The notes beneath the pieces are model-generated. The model worked only from the letters and a program-made list of their open reading frames with translations, was not told the DNA's origin and ran no database searches. The translations under genes were made by a program, and so were the position numbers. From positions 1 through 53,024 of the forward strand of contig NZ_NRRW01000026.1 in assembly GCF_016583835.1 (NCBI RefSeq): a stretch of 53,024 nucleotides of DNA. Direction: 5' to 3'. Below are positions 45,186 to 53,024 of this stretch, one piece after another; positions within the stretch are counted from its first letter, which is position 1, and every line of letters begins with the position of its first letter. The DNA comes from Thiococcus pfennigii. GTDB lineage: Bacteria; Pseudomonadota; Gammaproteobacteria; Chromatiales; Chromatiaceae.

Positions 45186-46245
45186 CCCCGTGCCCCTCCG
45201 TCGCGGGGGCCGTCTGGGCCTTGATCTGGCGGCTGGCCGCGAGCGGATCGAGGACGACGCGCTCGCCGGCCTCGAGGCCGGCGAGCACGAGGATCTGGTC
45301 ATCGACCGTCCGTCCGGCGCGGATCTGGCGCAGCGCGAGTCGCCCGTCATCGCCCTGGACATAGACGGCGGTCAGCTCGGAGCGGTAGACGACGGCGGCC
45401 TTGGGGACGACCAGCTCGCGGCGCTCGCCGGTGACGAAGCCCGTCTTGACATACATGCCGGGGAACAGGGATCGGGTGCCGACCGGCAGGCGCAGGCGCA
45501 CCGTGAAGGTGTTCGAGCCCATGTCGGCGAACGGGAAGACGGTCACGTCGCTGACGGCGAGTCGCTCGCCGTCGGTCAGATCGACATGGATCTCGGTACC
45601 CGAGCGCACCGCCGGGATCAGGCTCTGCGGGACCTCGACGACGACGCGCAACTCATCGAGCGAGAGGCCGGTCATCACCGGCGTGCCAGGGCTCGCCGTC
45701 TCGCCGAGCTCGACGTGGCGGTGGGTCACGATCCCGGAGTAGGGGGCGCGGATCTCGGTGTAGCTCAGCTGCTCCTGGGCCTGCTCGAGCTGCGCGGTGG
45801 CCGACTCCAGCGCCGCTTGGGCCGCCTTGAGGTCGGCCGCGGCCCTGTCCATCTGGGATTCGGAGACGTTGCGCTTGGCGAACAGCCCCTCGATCCGGTC
45901 GTATTCCTCGCGGGTCTGCTCGAGCTTGGCGGTGGCGGACTTCAGGTCCGCCGCGGCCTGCGTGACGCGCGCTCGGTGCTCGGTGTCGCGCAGCTCGACG
46001 AGGACCGCGCCCCTCTCGACATAGTCGTCGACGTCGTAGTGGATCGCCTCGACCTGACCCTGGGTCTGGGCCGAGACGGTCGTGCGATGGATCGCCTCGA
46101 CGACGCCGTCGAGGCGGTATTCGCGTGGGATCGCGTGGTACTCGGCGATCGTCGTCGGCAAGGTCGCCGATCGTGGGGGCTCGGCGGCGGCGACGCCGGC
46201 CAGCATCAACGAGAGGAGGAACCAGGGGAGGCGGCGGGATACCAT
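45178..46245 (-). CDS. RND periplasmic adaptor (membrane fusion protein)
   Basis: The 355-aa HlyD/AcrA-type adaptor has a signal peptide (MVSRRLPWFLLSLMLAGVAA), a lipoyl-like half (VEAIHYDVDDYVERGAVLVE), a helical hairpin (about 95-150, ATAKLEQTREEYDRIEGLFA), a second lipoyl half (YTEIRAPYSGIVTHRHVELG), a beta-barrel domain and a membrane-proximal domain ending in GERVVLDPLAASRQIKAQ. There is no lipobox Cys. It bridges the permease to an outer-membrane channel. It is first gene of the two-gene pump operon, with an AT-rich promoter region just upstream. Confidence 0.9.
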   Translation of the reverse strand: MVSRRLPWFLLSLMLAGVAAAEPPRSATLPTTIAEYHAIPREYRLDGVVEAIHRTTVSAQTQGQVEAIHYDVDDYVERGAVLVELRDTEHRARVTQAAADLKSATAKLEQTREEYDRIEGLFAKRNVSESQMDRAAADLKAAQAALESATAQLEQAQEQLSYTEIRAPYSGIVTHRHVELGETASPGTPVMTGLSLDELRVVVEVPQSLIPAVRSGTEIHVDLTDGERLAVSDVTVFPFADMGSNTFTVRLRLPVGTRSLFPGMYVKTGFVTGERRELVVPKAAVVYRSELTAVYVQGDDGRLALRQIRAGRTVDDQILVLAGLEAGERVVLDPLAASRQIKAQTAPATEGHGDD

Positions 46246-46278
46246 GGTGAAGGGTCCAGTAGAATATTAGCTACTTAT

Positions 46279-46306
46279 AAAATAGTTAAATTCGTTGATT
46301 TTTCAA
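46279..46306 (-). promoter_or_regulatory. Putative sigma-70 promoter of the RND pump operon
   Basis: On the minus strand TTGAAA (46301-46306) and TATTTT (46279-46284) are 16 bases apart, inside a ~50-base AT-rich island in otherwise GC-rich DNA, 34 bases before the adaptor start codon. Predicted by eye. Confidence 0.5.
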
Positions 46307-46385
46307 GTCGACCTTTCGCCCATTGTCGTCGCGTTCGCCACGCGGCGCCTGCGGATTTCGCAATCTCGGCCATCATCCCCAAAAA

Positions 46386-46529
46386 CGGCAGTTGGACGGT
46401 GCACGGGGTGCGCCGCGCGCGACCTGCATCGGGCGTCGGAGCGGTCTTCACCGAGCGGGTGAGCAGGACTCACCGAAAGCCTCTTCGCGATTTCAACGGC
46501 TTGAATCCATGGTGAAGCGGTCAACTGCC
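46386..46529 (-). repeat. MITE-like repeat, family B, copy 2
   Basis: Inverted copy of 19590-19739. Ends CGGCAGTTGGACGG and GGTCAACTGCC; inside are GAGCAGGACTCACC and GCGCGCGACCTGCATCGGGC. Apart from this repeat and the promoter, the 46246-46835 intergenic region holds nothing I can support. Confidence 0.78.
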
Positions 46530-46835
46530 CCTCTTGGGGTCATCCGAGTATCGGGTCCGAAATGCTCGGCGTAGTCGTGCAGTCAGTCCTCCGCGTGCCA
46601 GTGGACTTCGCTCGATGTGGGCCGCGCCCCCAGCCCCCGGGCGACGCCCGGCGGCGCCATGCTCGGCAGGATGCGCTCGGCAGGATGCCGGCGGCGGCAA
46701 TGGTGATCGGTGTTGTTATTGCCTCTCCGCGGGCCAATATAGAGGCGGGGCAGTGGGTGCTCGGGCGGAGGCCCCGACCACCGGACTGCCCGACCATGGT
46801 CGCCTGTTGAACCGCCCGAACGCTACCGCCTTGCC

Positions 46836-49800
46836 ATGGATACGCGCCAGATGTCCACCCCGCTGACCCGGGGCCGTGCGCCGCCGTTTAGACCTGGCTG
46901 GATCGCCACCTTGTACGCCTTCTGGGCCGGGGCCTGGATCCTCCTGTCTGGCTACGCCTCAGGGGCCATCGTTGGGGACCCGAGGCTGCTCTGGCTCGTC
47001 GAGCTGGTCAAGGGCGGCCTCTTCGTCGCCGTCACCAGCATCGTCCTCTATTTGCTGCTGCGCGCCCGGGAGCCCGCGGCCGATTCGGCGTTGCAGACTC
47101 CCCGCGAGGTGGCCTTGCGCGCCCGTTGGCTGGCTGCCGCCTTCGCTGCGCTGGCGCTGCTGGCGCCGCTGCTCGCCTTCAGCATCGTCCAGATCCGGGG
47201 GCCGGAGGAGGAGCGGCAGGCCCTCGCGGATCTCGAGGCCATCGCCGAGCTGAAGGCCGAGCACCTCGAATTCTGGCTGGCCGAGCGGCGTGGCGATGCG
47301 GCCGTCCTCGCCGGGGATCCGGCCTTCGCCGCGGCCGTGGCCGGGCTGCTCGCGGCGCCGGGGGCGACCGATCGCAGGGGGCGCGTCGAGGGCCGCCTGG
47401 CGGCGCTCCGGGAGGCCCACGGGTATGGCCTCGTGACCCTGTTCTCGGCCGCCGGGCAACCGCTCTTGGTCGTCAGTGAGGCGGACGAGCGGGGGGCCGG
47501 TCTGCACGACCCCGGGCCAGCGGCATCCGATCCGCCCCTGGGGCCGCACAGCACGCTCTTTCGCGATGCCGCGGGCCGGCTGCACCTGGATACCATCGTC
47601 CCGCTGCTGGCTGCCGAGCCCCGTGACCGGCCGCTCGCCTTCATCGTCCTACATATGGATCCGGAGCGCTTCCTGCTGCCCTTCATCCGCTATTGGCCGA
47701 CCGAGAGTGCGAGCGGCGAGACCCTGCTGGTGCGTCGCGACGGCGACGGCCTGGTGTTCCTCAATCCGCTGCGTCATGTCTCGGGGGCGGCGCTCACGCG
47801 GCACCTGCCGGTCGATGCGCCGGACCTGCCGGCCGCGATCGCGCTACGCTCGGGGCGCGCCGGCACGGTCGCCGGCCGCGACTACCGAGGCGTCCCCGTG
47901 TTGGCTGCCTACCGCCCGGTCGCCGGTACCGATTGGTTCCTGATCGCCAAGCGGGATCGCGACGAGGTCATGGCGCCGGTGCTGGCGTTGGCCCTGTGGG
48001 TCGGCGTCGTCACCCTGTTCGCGACCGTCGCCTTCGCCGTGATCCTTTGGTTGTTGTGGCGGCAGCAGCAGCACCGCCAGCAGGTCGCATGGCTGGCGGA
48101 ACGGGCCGAGCAGGACCGTCTGTTGCGGCACTTCTACGATCTGCCTTTCATCGGGATGGTCATCGCCGATGCCGCGACCAGGCGTTGGCGGCACGTCAAC
48201 GACCGCTTCTGCGAGATCGTCGGACGCTCCCGCGCCGAGCTCGAGTCGCTGACCTGGGCCGATCTCACGCACCCCGAGGACCTCGAGGCCGACCGCCTCG
48301 CCCAGGAGGCGCTATTGCGCGGGGAGGTCGAGGGCTATCGGCGCGAGAAGCGCTATCGGCGCCCGGACGGGACCCTCGTGCATGCGTCGGTCGATGTGCG
48401 CTGCGTGCGCCGGGCCGACGGTACGCCCGAAATCCTGATCGCGACCATCGACGATGTCACCGAACGGCGCCGTAGCGAGCTGGCGCTGCGGCGCCAGCGC
48501 GACCTCTACGACATGCTCTCGCAGACCAACCAGGCGATCGTGCGCAACCGCGACCGTGCGGCGCTCTTCGCCGAGATCTGTCGGATCGCCGTACGCCACG
48601 GACGCTTCCGGTTCGCCTGGATCGGCCTGTGCGGGGAGGGCGACGGGATGATTCGTCCGGTCGCCCACTGGGGCGACGATGTCGGCTATCTCGCCGCGGT
48701 CTGGGCTGGTGCCGCGGTCTGGGCCGGTCCGGCGGCGCGCGCGTCGCTCGGGCGCAGCCTGATCGCCGAGGCGATCCGCCGCGGCGGGCATGCGGTCAGC
48801 AACGATTTTCTGGCCGATACGGCTGGCGATCTGCGCCATGGCGCGGCCCTCCGGGCCGGCATCCGGGCGGCCGGGGCCTTCCCCGTGCGCCACCTGGGAC
48901 GCGTCTTCGCGACCCTGGCGCTCTACGCCGAGGAGCCTGGCTTCTTCACCGACGATGTCCTTGCGACGCTCGATGAGATGGTGCGCGATCTCTCCTTCGC
49001 GCTCGATCATCTCGCTCAGAACCAGGCCCTGCGCGACAGCGAGGCGCGCTACCACGGCCTCTTCGAGAACGGTCACACGGCGATGCTGCTCGTCGACCCG
49101 CGCGACGGGCGGATCCTCGATGCGAACCCGGCCGCCTGCCTATTCTATGGCCGCACGCGCGAGCGGCTGCAGGCCGCCGGGATCGGCCAGCTCGAGACCC
49201 GAGATCGGCAGGGCCGAACGCTGCCGATGGCCGAAGCCGCCGACGCGGCGCCGTGCCACCTCGAGGGGCGTCAGCGGCACGGCGACGGGACGCTGCGCGA
49301 CGTGGAGATCTATAGCGTGCCGGTCATGATCGGCGGGCAGCGGCTGCGCTTCTGCATCGTCCACGACATCACGCAGCGCAAGCGCGACGAGGAGTCCTTG
49401 CGCCTGGCCGCGACCGTCTTCGAGTCCACCCGCGACGGGGTCGTCATCACCGACCTCGTGCCGCGGATCATCGCCGTCAACCGCGCCTACACCGAGATCA
49501 CCGGTTACACGGAGGCCGAGGTGTGCGGCAAGGACCCGGGCATCGTCGCCTCCGGGCGCCAGGACGAGGCCTTCTACGCCGCCATGTGGGGCAGCCTCCA
49601 CGACCTCGGCCACTGGCAGGGCGAGATCTGGAACCGTCGCAAGGGCGGCGAGATCTATCCGCAACGCTTGACGATCAGCGTCGTGCGCGACGAGCAGGGC
49701 GCGCCGAGCCACTATGTCGGTGTCTTCACCGACATCAGCGACATCAAGGCGTCGGAGGCGCGGCTCGAAGCCCTGGCCCTCTTCGACGCCCTGACCGGCC

Positions 49801-51125
49801 TCCCCAACCGCCGCGCGGTCGAGGCGCGGCTGGAGCAGGCCCTCGCCCGCGCCAGGCGCCAGGCCGGGAGCGTGGGCGTGCTCTTCATCGATCTGGACGG
49901 CTTCAAGAACGTCAACGACAGCCTCGGTCATCAGGCCGGTGACGAGCTGTTGAAGGCGATCAGCCTCCGACTCAAGAGTCGCCTCCGCGAGGAGGACACC
50001 CTCGCGCGCCTCGGCGGCGACGAGTTCCTGCTGGTCGTCGAGACCTTGTCCCAACCCGAGGATGCCGTCTCGGTCGCCGAGGGTCTCCTCGAGGTCCTCG
50101 AGTGCCCCTTCGTGCTGGCCTCCGGGCACGAGGTCTACGTCGGGGCGAGCATCGGCGTGAGTCTCTTTCCGGACGACGCGAGCGACGTCAGGGCCCTGAT
50201 CCAGCACGCCGACGCGGCCATGTATCAGGCCAAGGGGCAGGGTCGCAACACCTATCGCTTCTATACCAGGGCGCTCACTGCGCGGGCGAATCGGCGTCTC
50301 GATCTGGAGACCCGGTTGAGTCGGGCGCTGGAGCGCGACGAGTTCCTGCTGCACTACCAGCCGATCGTCTCGGCCCGCGACGGCCGGGTCCTGGGTCTCG
50401 AGGCCCTGGTGCGTTGGCAGCCGGCGGGCACCGCGCTGGTGCTGCCGGCCGAGTTCCTGCCGATCTGCGAGGAGACCGGGCTGATCGTGCCGCTCGGCGA
50501 CTGGATCCTGCGCACCGCCTGCCGCCAGGTGCGGGACTGGCTCGATGCCGGTTGCCAGCCCTTCTCGATGGCCGTCAACCTGTCCCTGCGCCAACTGCAT
50601 GTCCGCGATGTGCCCAGGCAGGTCGGGGCCGTCTTGCGCGATACCGGAGTCCCGGCCGATTGGATCCAATTGGAGCTGACCGAGAGTTGCATCATGGCGC
50701 AGGGCGAGGAGGCGGTCGCGGCCTTGAGCGACCTCAAGTCGCTGGGCCTGCGCCTCGCGATCGACGACTTCGGCACAGGCTACTCGTCGCTGTCGTACCT
50801 CAAACGCTTCCATGTGGATCGCCTCAAGGTCGATCGCCGCTTCGTGCAGAACCTCGTACAGGAATGCGACGATCGCGAGATCGCCGCGACCATCATCGCG
50901 ATGGCCCACAACCTGCGTCTCGAGGTCGTCGCCGAGGGGGTCGAGACGGAGGCCCAGCGCGACTGGCTGGCGCGCATGGGCTGCGATGCCCTCCAAGGCT
51001 ACCTGTTCGGTGAGCCGCGGGCCGCGGAGGCAGCCTGGCGCTGGGTCTGCGACGCTGCGCGGCGCGATGCGGATCCGTCTGCACCGGACGCGGGCCGTGC
51101 CCCGACTCCCGGAGGTTCACCTTGA
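46836..51125 (+). CDS. Membrane-bound multi-PAS/GAF sensor with GGDEF and EAL domains
   Basis: A 1429-aa c-di-GMP signalling protein. It has N-terminal membrane helices (about 22-44, 52-74, 98-118), a periplasmic Cache-like sensor (about 120-380), another membrane helix (about 385-410), PAS (about 428-545), GAF (about 555-725), PAS (about 734-850) and PAS (about 857-970). A GGDEF domain (about 980-1140) has intact RLGGDEFLLV, so diguanylate cyclase activity is possible. The EAL domain (about 1155-1400) has LEALVRWQ, ELTESCIM, DDFGTGYSSLSYLKRF and EGVET, so phosphodiesterase residues are largely present. Which activity dominates cannot be told. The start is the ATG at 46836. No adjacent regulator. 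Confidence 0.9.
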   Translation: MDTRQMSTPLTRGRAPPFRPGWIATLYAFWAGAWILLSGYASGAIVGDPRLLWLVELVKGGLFVAVTSIVLYLLLRAREPAADSALQTPREVALRARWLAAAFAALALLAPLLAFSIVQIRGPEEERQALADLEAIAELKAEHLEFWLAERRGDAAVLAGDPAFAAAVAGLLAAPGATDRRGRVEGRLAALREAHGYGLVTLFSAAGQPLLVVSEADERGAGLHDPGPAASDPPLGPHSTLFRDAAGRLHLDTIVPLLAAEPRDRPLAFIVLHMDPERFLLPFIRYWPTESASGETLLVRRDGDGLVFLNPLRHVSGAALTRHLPVDAPDLPAAIALRSGRAGTVAGRDYRGVPVLAAYRPVAGTDWFLIAKRDRDEVMAPVLALALWVGVVTLFATVAFAVILWLLWRQQQHRQQVAWLAERAEQDRLLRHFYDLPFIGMVIADAATRRWRHVNDRFCEIVGRSRAELESLTWADLTHPEDLEADRLAQEALLRGEVEGYRREKRYRRPDGTLVHASVDVRCVRRADGTPEILIATIDDVTERRRSELALRRQRDLYDMLSQTNQAIVRNRDRAALFAEICRIAVRHGRFRFAWIGLCGEGDGMIRPVAHWGDDVGYLAAVWAGAAVWAGPAARASLGRSLIAEAIRRGGHAVSNDFLADTAGDLRHGAALRAGIRAAGAFPVRHLGRVFATLALYAEEPGFFTDDVLATLDEMVRDLSFALDHLAQNQALRDSEARYHGLFENGHTAMLLVDPRDGRILDANPAACLFYGRTRERLQAAGIGQLETRDRQGRTLPMAEAADAAPCHLEGRQRHGDGTLRDVEIYSVPVMIGGQRLRFCIVHDITQRKRDEESLRLAATVFESTRDGVVITDLVPRIIAVNRAYTEITGYTEAEVCGKDPGIVASGRQDEAFYAAMWGSLHDLGHWQGEIWNRRKGGEIYPQRLTISVVRDEQGAPSHYVGVFTDISDIKASEARLEALALFDALTGLPNRRAVEARLEQALARARRQAGSVGVLFIDLDGFKNVNDSLGHQAGDELLKAISLRLKSRLREEDTLARLGGDEFLLVVETLSQPEDAVSVAEGLLEVLECPFVLASGHEVYVGASIGVSLFPDDASDVRALIQHADAAMYQAKGQGRNTYRFYTRALTARANRRLDLETRLSRALERDEFLLHYQPIVSARDGRVLGLEALVRWQPAGTALVLPAEFLPICEETGLIVPLGDWILRTACRQVRDWLDAGCQPFSMAVNLSLRQLHVRDVPRQVGAVLRDTGVPADWIQLELTESCIMAQGEEAVAALSDLKSLGLRLAIDDFGTGYSSLSYLKRFHVDRLKVDRRFVQNLVQECDDREIAATIIAMAHNLRLEVVAEGVETEAQRDWLARMGCDALQGYLFGEPRAAEAAWRWVCDAARRDADPSAPDAGRAPTPGGSP

Positions 51126-51198
51126 CCCTTGGGCTCGACCTGGGCGAGGTTGGACCTTCCGTTCGCCCGGTTCGGTGGCACGCGTCGAACCGGGTCGC

Positions 51199-52599
51199 TC
51201 AGGCGGCGAGCTGCTCGAGGGCCCGGGCGAAGCTCGCGATCCCGGAACTGCGCATCAGTATGCAGGGCTTCGCATAGCGTTTGCAGAACCGCTTGGCGCG
51301 TTGGTAGGCGTTGTGGCTGACGAAATCGGCCGGGCAGACGATCGCGTCGGCCGCGGCCATCATCGCCTCCAGGCGGTGATGGCTGTCTTCGAGGCCGCCG
51401 TCGTGGCGCACCAGTTCGCCGTTGCAGCGCGCGACCAGGTCGCGGTAGTGGTCGGCGAGCGTCCCGCGCCCGCCGATGCAGAGGATGCGTCGCCCGCGCA
51501 GGTCGACGCAGTCCCGGCAATCCCGACCGGCCGGGCACCGATCGGGGCACTCGTCGTCCGCGTCGCCCGGCAGGAGCCGTTCGAGCGCCGCGACTGCGGC
51601 CTGCTGCTCCGCGAGCGCCGCCGTCAGCCGGGCGACCTCCTCGTCGGCCGCGCGCTGCCCGCGGCGCAGGCGCCTGGCCTCCTGGGCGCTTTCCTCGTGG
51701 CGACGCCGCGCGGCGACGAGTTCGGCCTCCAGCGCGGCGATGCGCCGCTCGCCCCCGAGGGGCTGGGCCTCGCTCGGTGCGACCGGTACGGCTGCCTTCA
51801 GCCGGCGCGTCTCTCCCTCCTGGCGTGCCAGGGTCTCGCGCAGCGCCGCCAGTTGCCGGTCGCGTTCGGCGAGGCGCTGCTCGTAGCGGCGGGCCTCGTT
51901 CTGTCGCTCGCGCTCGCAGCGCTCGGCACGCGCGCGGGCCTCGGCCAGGGCCTTCGCCTCGGCATGCAGCCCCGCGCCGATCTGGTGGGAGAGCATGTGC
52001 ACCTCCTCGTAGGCGAGGGCGCGCGTCGGCGCGTCGGCCTTCGGGTGGGTCATCAGTGCCCAGAAGGGCCCCGGCACGTCGCCGGCGGCGACCGCCTCGT
52101 GCCACAGTCGGGTGACCTCGGGCGCCGTCTTGGCCCGGGCGAAGCGGCGGACGCTGGCCGCGAACTTGCGCTCGAGTAGCCGCTGGGTCGCCAGCGACAG
52201 CGGATTCTTCGTCTCGGCGGCGCCGACGCAGGTGACATGGATCCGATAGTCGCCGAGCGGGTCGAGCCGTTGTCCCTCGACCTTCTCGAGCAGGCGGCGC
52301 AACTCCTCGACGTGGAGGCAGGTGCCGATGATCGGGCAGTGGTACTTGTGGGGGATGTCCCACAGCTTGAGCGCGCCCTTCTTCGGCGTGACCTCGGCGC
52401 GGGTCGCGTGCGCCAGCGTCGGTAATGGGGCGTCGGGCGGTACCGATGCTAGGGGCGGACGTCGGAGCGATCCAAGCCCGTCGGGGCGCGCGAGGATTGG
52501 TGGGGTGCCATTCGCAGGCGCGGCGAGGGCGCTGTCGGTAGGGCCAGACGGGGCGCTCGGCGGTCGGTCGCTCCGTGCGGATCGATGGAGGTCACACAT
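51199..52599 (-). CDS. DUF2325-domain protein with long coiled coil
   Basis: A 466-aa cytoplasmic protein. After a Pro/Ala-rich leader comes a conserved N-terminal region (LWDIPHKYHCPIIGTCLHVE), then a coiled coil of about 170 residues (RARAERCERERQNEARRYEQ and following). A Cys cluster (CPDRCPAGRDCRDC) precedes a C-terminal DUF2325 domain (RRILCIGGRGTLADHYRDLV ... IVCPADFVSHNAYQRAKRFC, then KRYAKPCILMRSSG). The function of DUF2325 is not established; the Cys/His content suggests metal binding. The ATG at 52599 is preferred; a GTG at 52656 would overlap the neighbour. It is 31 bases after the small gene at 52631-52915, probably one operon. Confidence 0.77.
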   Translation of the reverse strand: MCDLHRSARSDRPPSAPSGPTDSALAAPANGTPPILARPDGLGSLRRPPLASVPPDAPLPTLAHATRAEVTPKKGALKLWDIPHKYHCPIIGTCLHVEELRRLLEKVEGQRLDPLGDYRIHVTCVGAAETKNPLSLATQRLLERKFAASVRRFARAKTAPEVTRLWHEAVAAGDVPGPFWALMTHPKADAPTRALAYEEVHMLSHQIGAGLHAEAKALAEARARAERCERERQNEARRYEQRLAERDRQLAALRETLARQEGETRRLKAAVPVAPSEAQPLGGERRIAALEAELVAARRRHEESAQEARRLRRGQRAADEEVARLTAALAEQQAAVAALERLLPGDADDECPDRCPAGRDCRDCVDLRGRRILCIGGRGTLADHYRDLVARCNGELVRHDGGLEDSHHRLEAMMAAADAIVCPADFVSHNAYQRAKRFCKRYAKPCILMRSSGIASFARALEQLAA

Positions 52600-52630
52600 G
52601 GGGCTCGTCCTCTGTCCTGATCGAAGCGGG

Positions 52631-52915
52631 TCAATGGAGGTCGGCGAGGCGGCCACCGCCCTGGTCGGCGAGCCAGCGCCATTGGCGCGCGAGCCGCAGA
52701 TAGACGCAGCGCTCGTCGTTGGTGCCGAAGAAGTCGGGGTGGCAGCACAGGGCCTCGATGTGGCGGGCGACGCGGCCGGCCGCTGCGGCCGAGCGCGAGG
52801 CCAGGTAGCGGCGCATCAGGGGGCCGAGGCGTTGCTCGATCGCCCGCGGATCGAGGTACTCGAGCGGCGCGGCGGGGTCTTGAATCTGTCCTGGGATTTG
52901 TCCTGGTTCGGTCAT
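52631..52915 (-). CDS. Small uncharacterised protein upstream of the DUF2325 gene
   Basis: A 94-aa soluble protein, mostly helical: YLDPRAIEQRLGPLMRRYLA, then RSAAAAGRVARHIEALCCHP and ERCVYLRLARQWRWLADQGG. Two adjacent Cys residues lie mid-protein. I do not recognise the family. It is first of an apparent two-gene operon with the DUF2325 protein. Its start codon lies immediately beside the terminal palindrome, so its promoter region cannot be read reliably here. Confidence 0.6.
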   Translation of the reverse strand: MTEPGQIPGQIQDPAAPLEYLDPRAIEQRLGPLMRRYLASRSAAAAGRVARHIEALCCHPDFFGTNDERCVYLRLARQWRWLADQGGGRLADLH

Positions 52916-52917
52916 GC

Positions 52918-53024
52918 CAGCAGCCTCCGGATCTGGTGATGAGGCAGTCCTCCGGCTGGCGGCGCTCGGCGGGCGAGCGCCGCCAGCCGGAGGACTGCCT
53001 CATCACCAGATCCGGAGGCTGCTG
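52918..53024. repeat. Perfect 51-bp-arm palindrome at the window end
   Basis: Left arm 52918-52968 (CAGCAGCCTCCGGATCTGGT...) and right arm 52974-53024 are perfect reverse complements with a 5-base loop GCGGG. The left arm is the upstream region of the 94-aa gene. A fold-back assembly artefact at a contig end is more likely than a natural terminator of this length. Confidence 0.9.

Noticed and set aside
1-53024. tRNA or rRNA genes
   Set aside because: No cloverleaf-compatible TpsiC/anticodon pattern or rRNA-like conserved stretch was found by eye.

Overview
This is a 53 kb window of high-GC gammaproteobacterial DNA. It is most likely from the Chromatiales (purple or colourless sulfur bacteria) or a close relative. 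That placement is inference, resting on base composition, a CysB-type LysR regulator, AlaC/Hom/SthA proteins that align well with gammaproteobacterial versions, and dispersed palindromic repeats of the kind common in sulfur-oxidising genomes. I see no rRNA, tRNA, CRISPR array or replication origin. Housekeeping genes are interleaved with an unusually dense set of repeats and mobile elements.

Layout. (1) 0.1-1.8 kb: a Spy/CpxP-like periplasmic protein and a CysB-type regulator. (2) 2.4-7.4 kb: a four-gene secretion/assembly locus with two small exported subunit-like proteins, a PapD-like periplasmic chaperone candidate and a ~956-aa outer-membrane barrel protein with usher-like architecture. 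A paralogue of the first subunit lies at 8.1-8.6 kb on the other strand. (3) 8.8-10.1 kb: a tandem array of about eight 150-bp units, each carrying palindromes. (4) 10.1-15.2 kb: an uncharacterised anchored protein, a DUF498/Mth938 protein, alanine transaminase (alaC), homoserine dehydrogenase (hom) and a COG4255-type protein where thrC would often be expected. (5) 15.2-19.2 kb: a three-level nest. A MITE-like repeat is split by a ~2.0 kb group II intron, and the intron is split by an IS1182-type element with a 4-bp target duplication. (6) 19.2-29.2 kb: two copies of a duplicated segment encoding a Mut7-C/PIN-like RNase bracket a Kef-type antiporter and a translationally coupled pair made of an uncharacterised protein and a large SNF2-family ATPase. 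(7) 29.2-36.2 kb: an IS91-family element with a decayed integrase, a BON-MscS channel, a DUF2254 membrane protein, a lipocalin, and a truncated hybrid histidine kinase abutting a second decayed IS91-type transposase. (8) 36.5-46.2 kb: soluble transhydrogenase (sthA), cardiolipin synthase, an eCIS-core (DUF4157) protein with a HEAT-repeat partner, and an RND efflux pump operon. (9) 46.8-53.0 kb: a multi-PAS/GAF GGDEF-EAL sensor and a DUF2325 protein with a small partner. The window ends in a perfect 51-bp-arm palindrome that looks like an assembly fold-back.

The best candidates for something new are the usher-like locus, the SNF2 pair flanked by duplicated RNases, the DUF4157-HEAT pair and the 150-bp array. 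The best supported structural observation is the MITE/intron/IS nest, whose boundaries can be read to the base by comparison with two intact copies of the host repeat in the same window.
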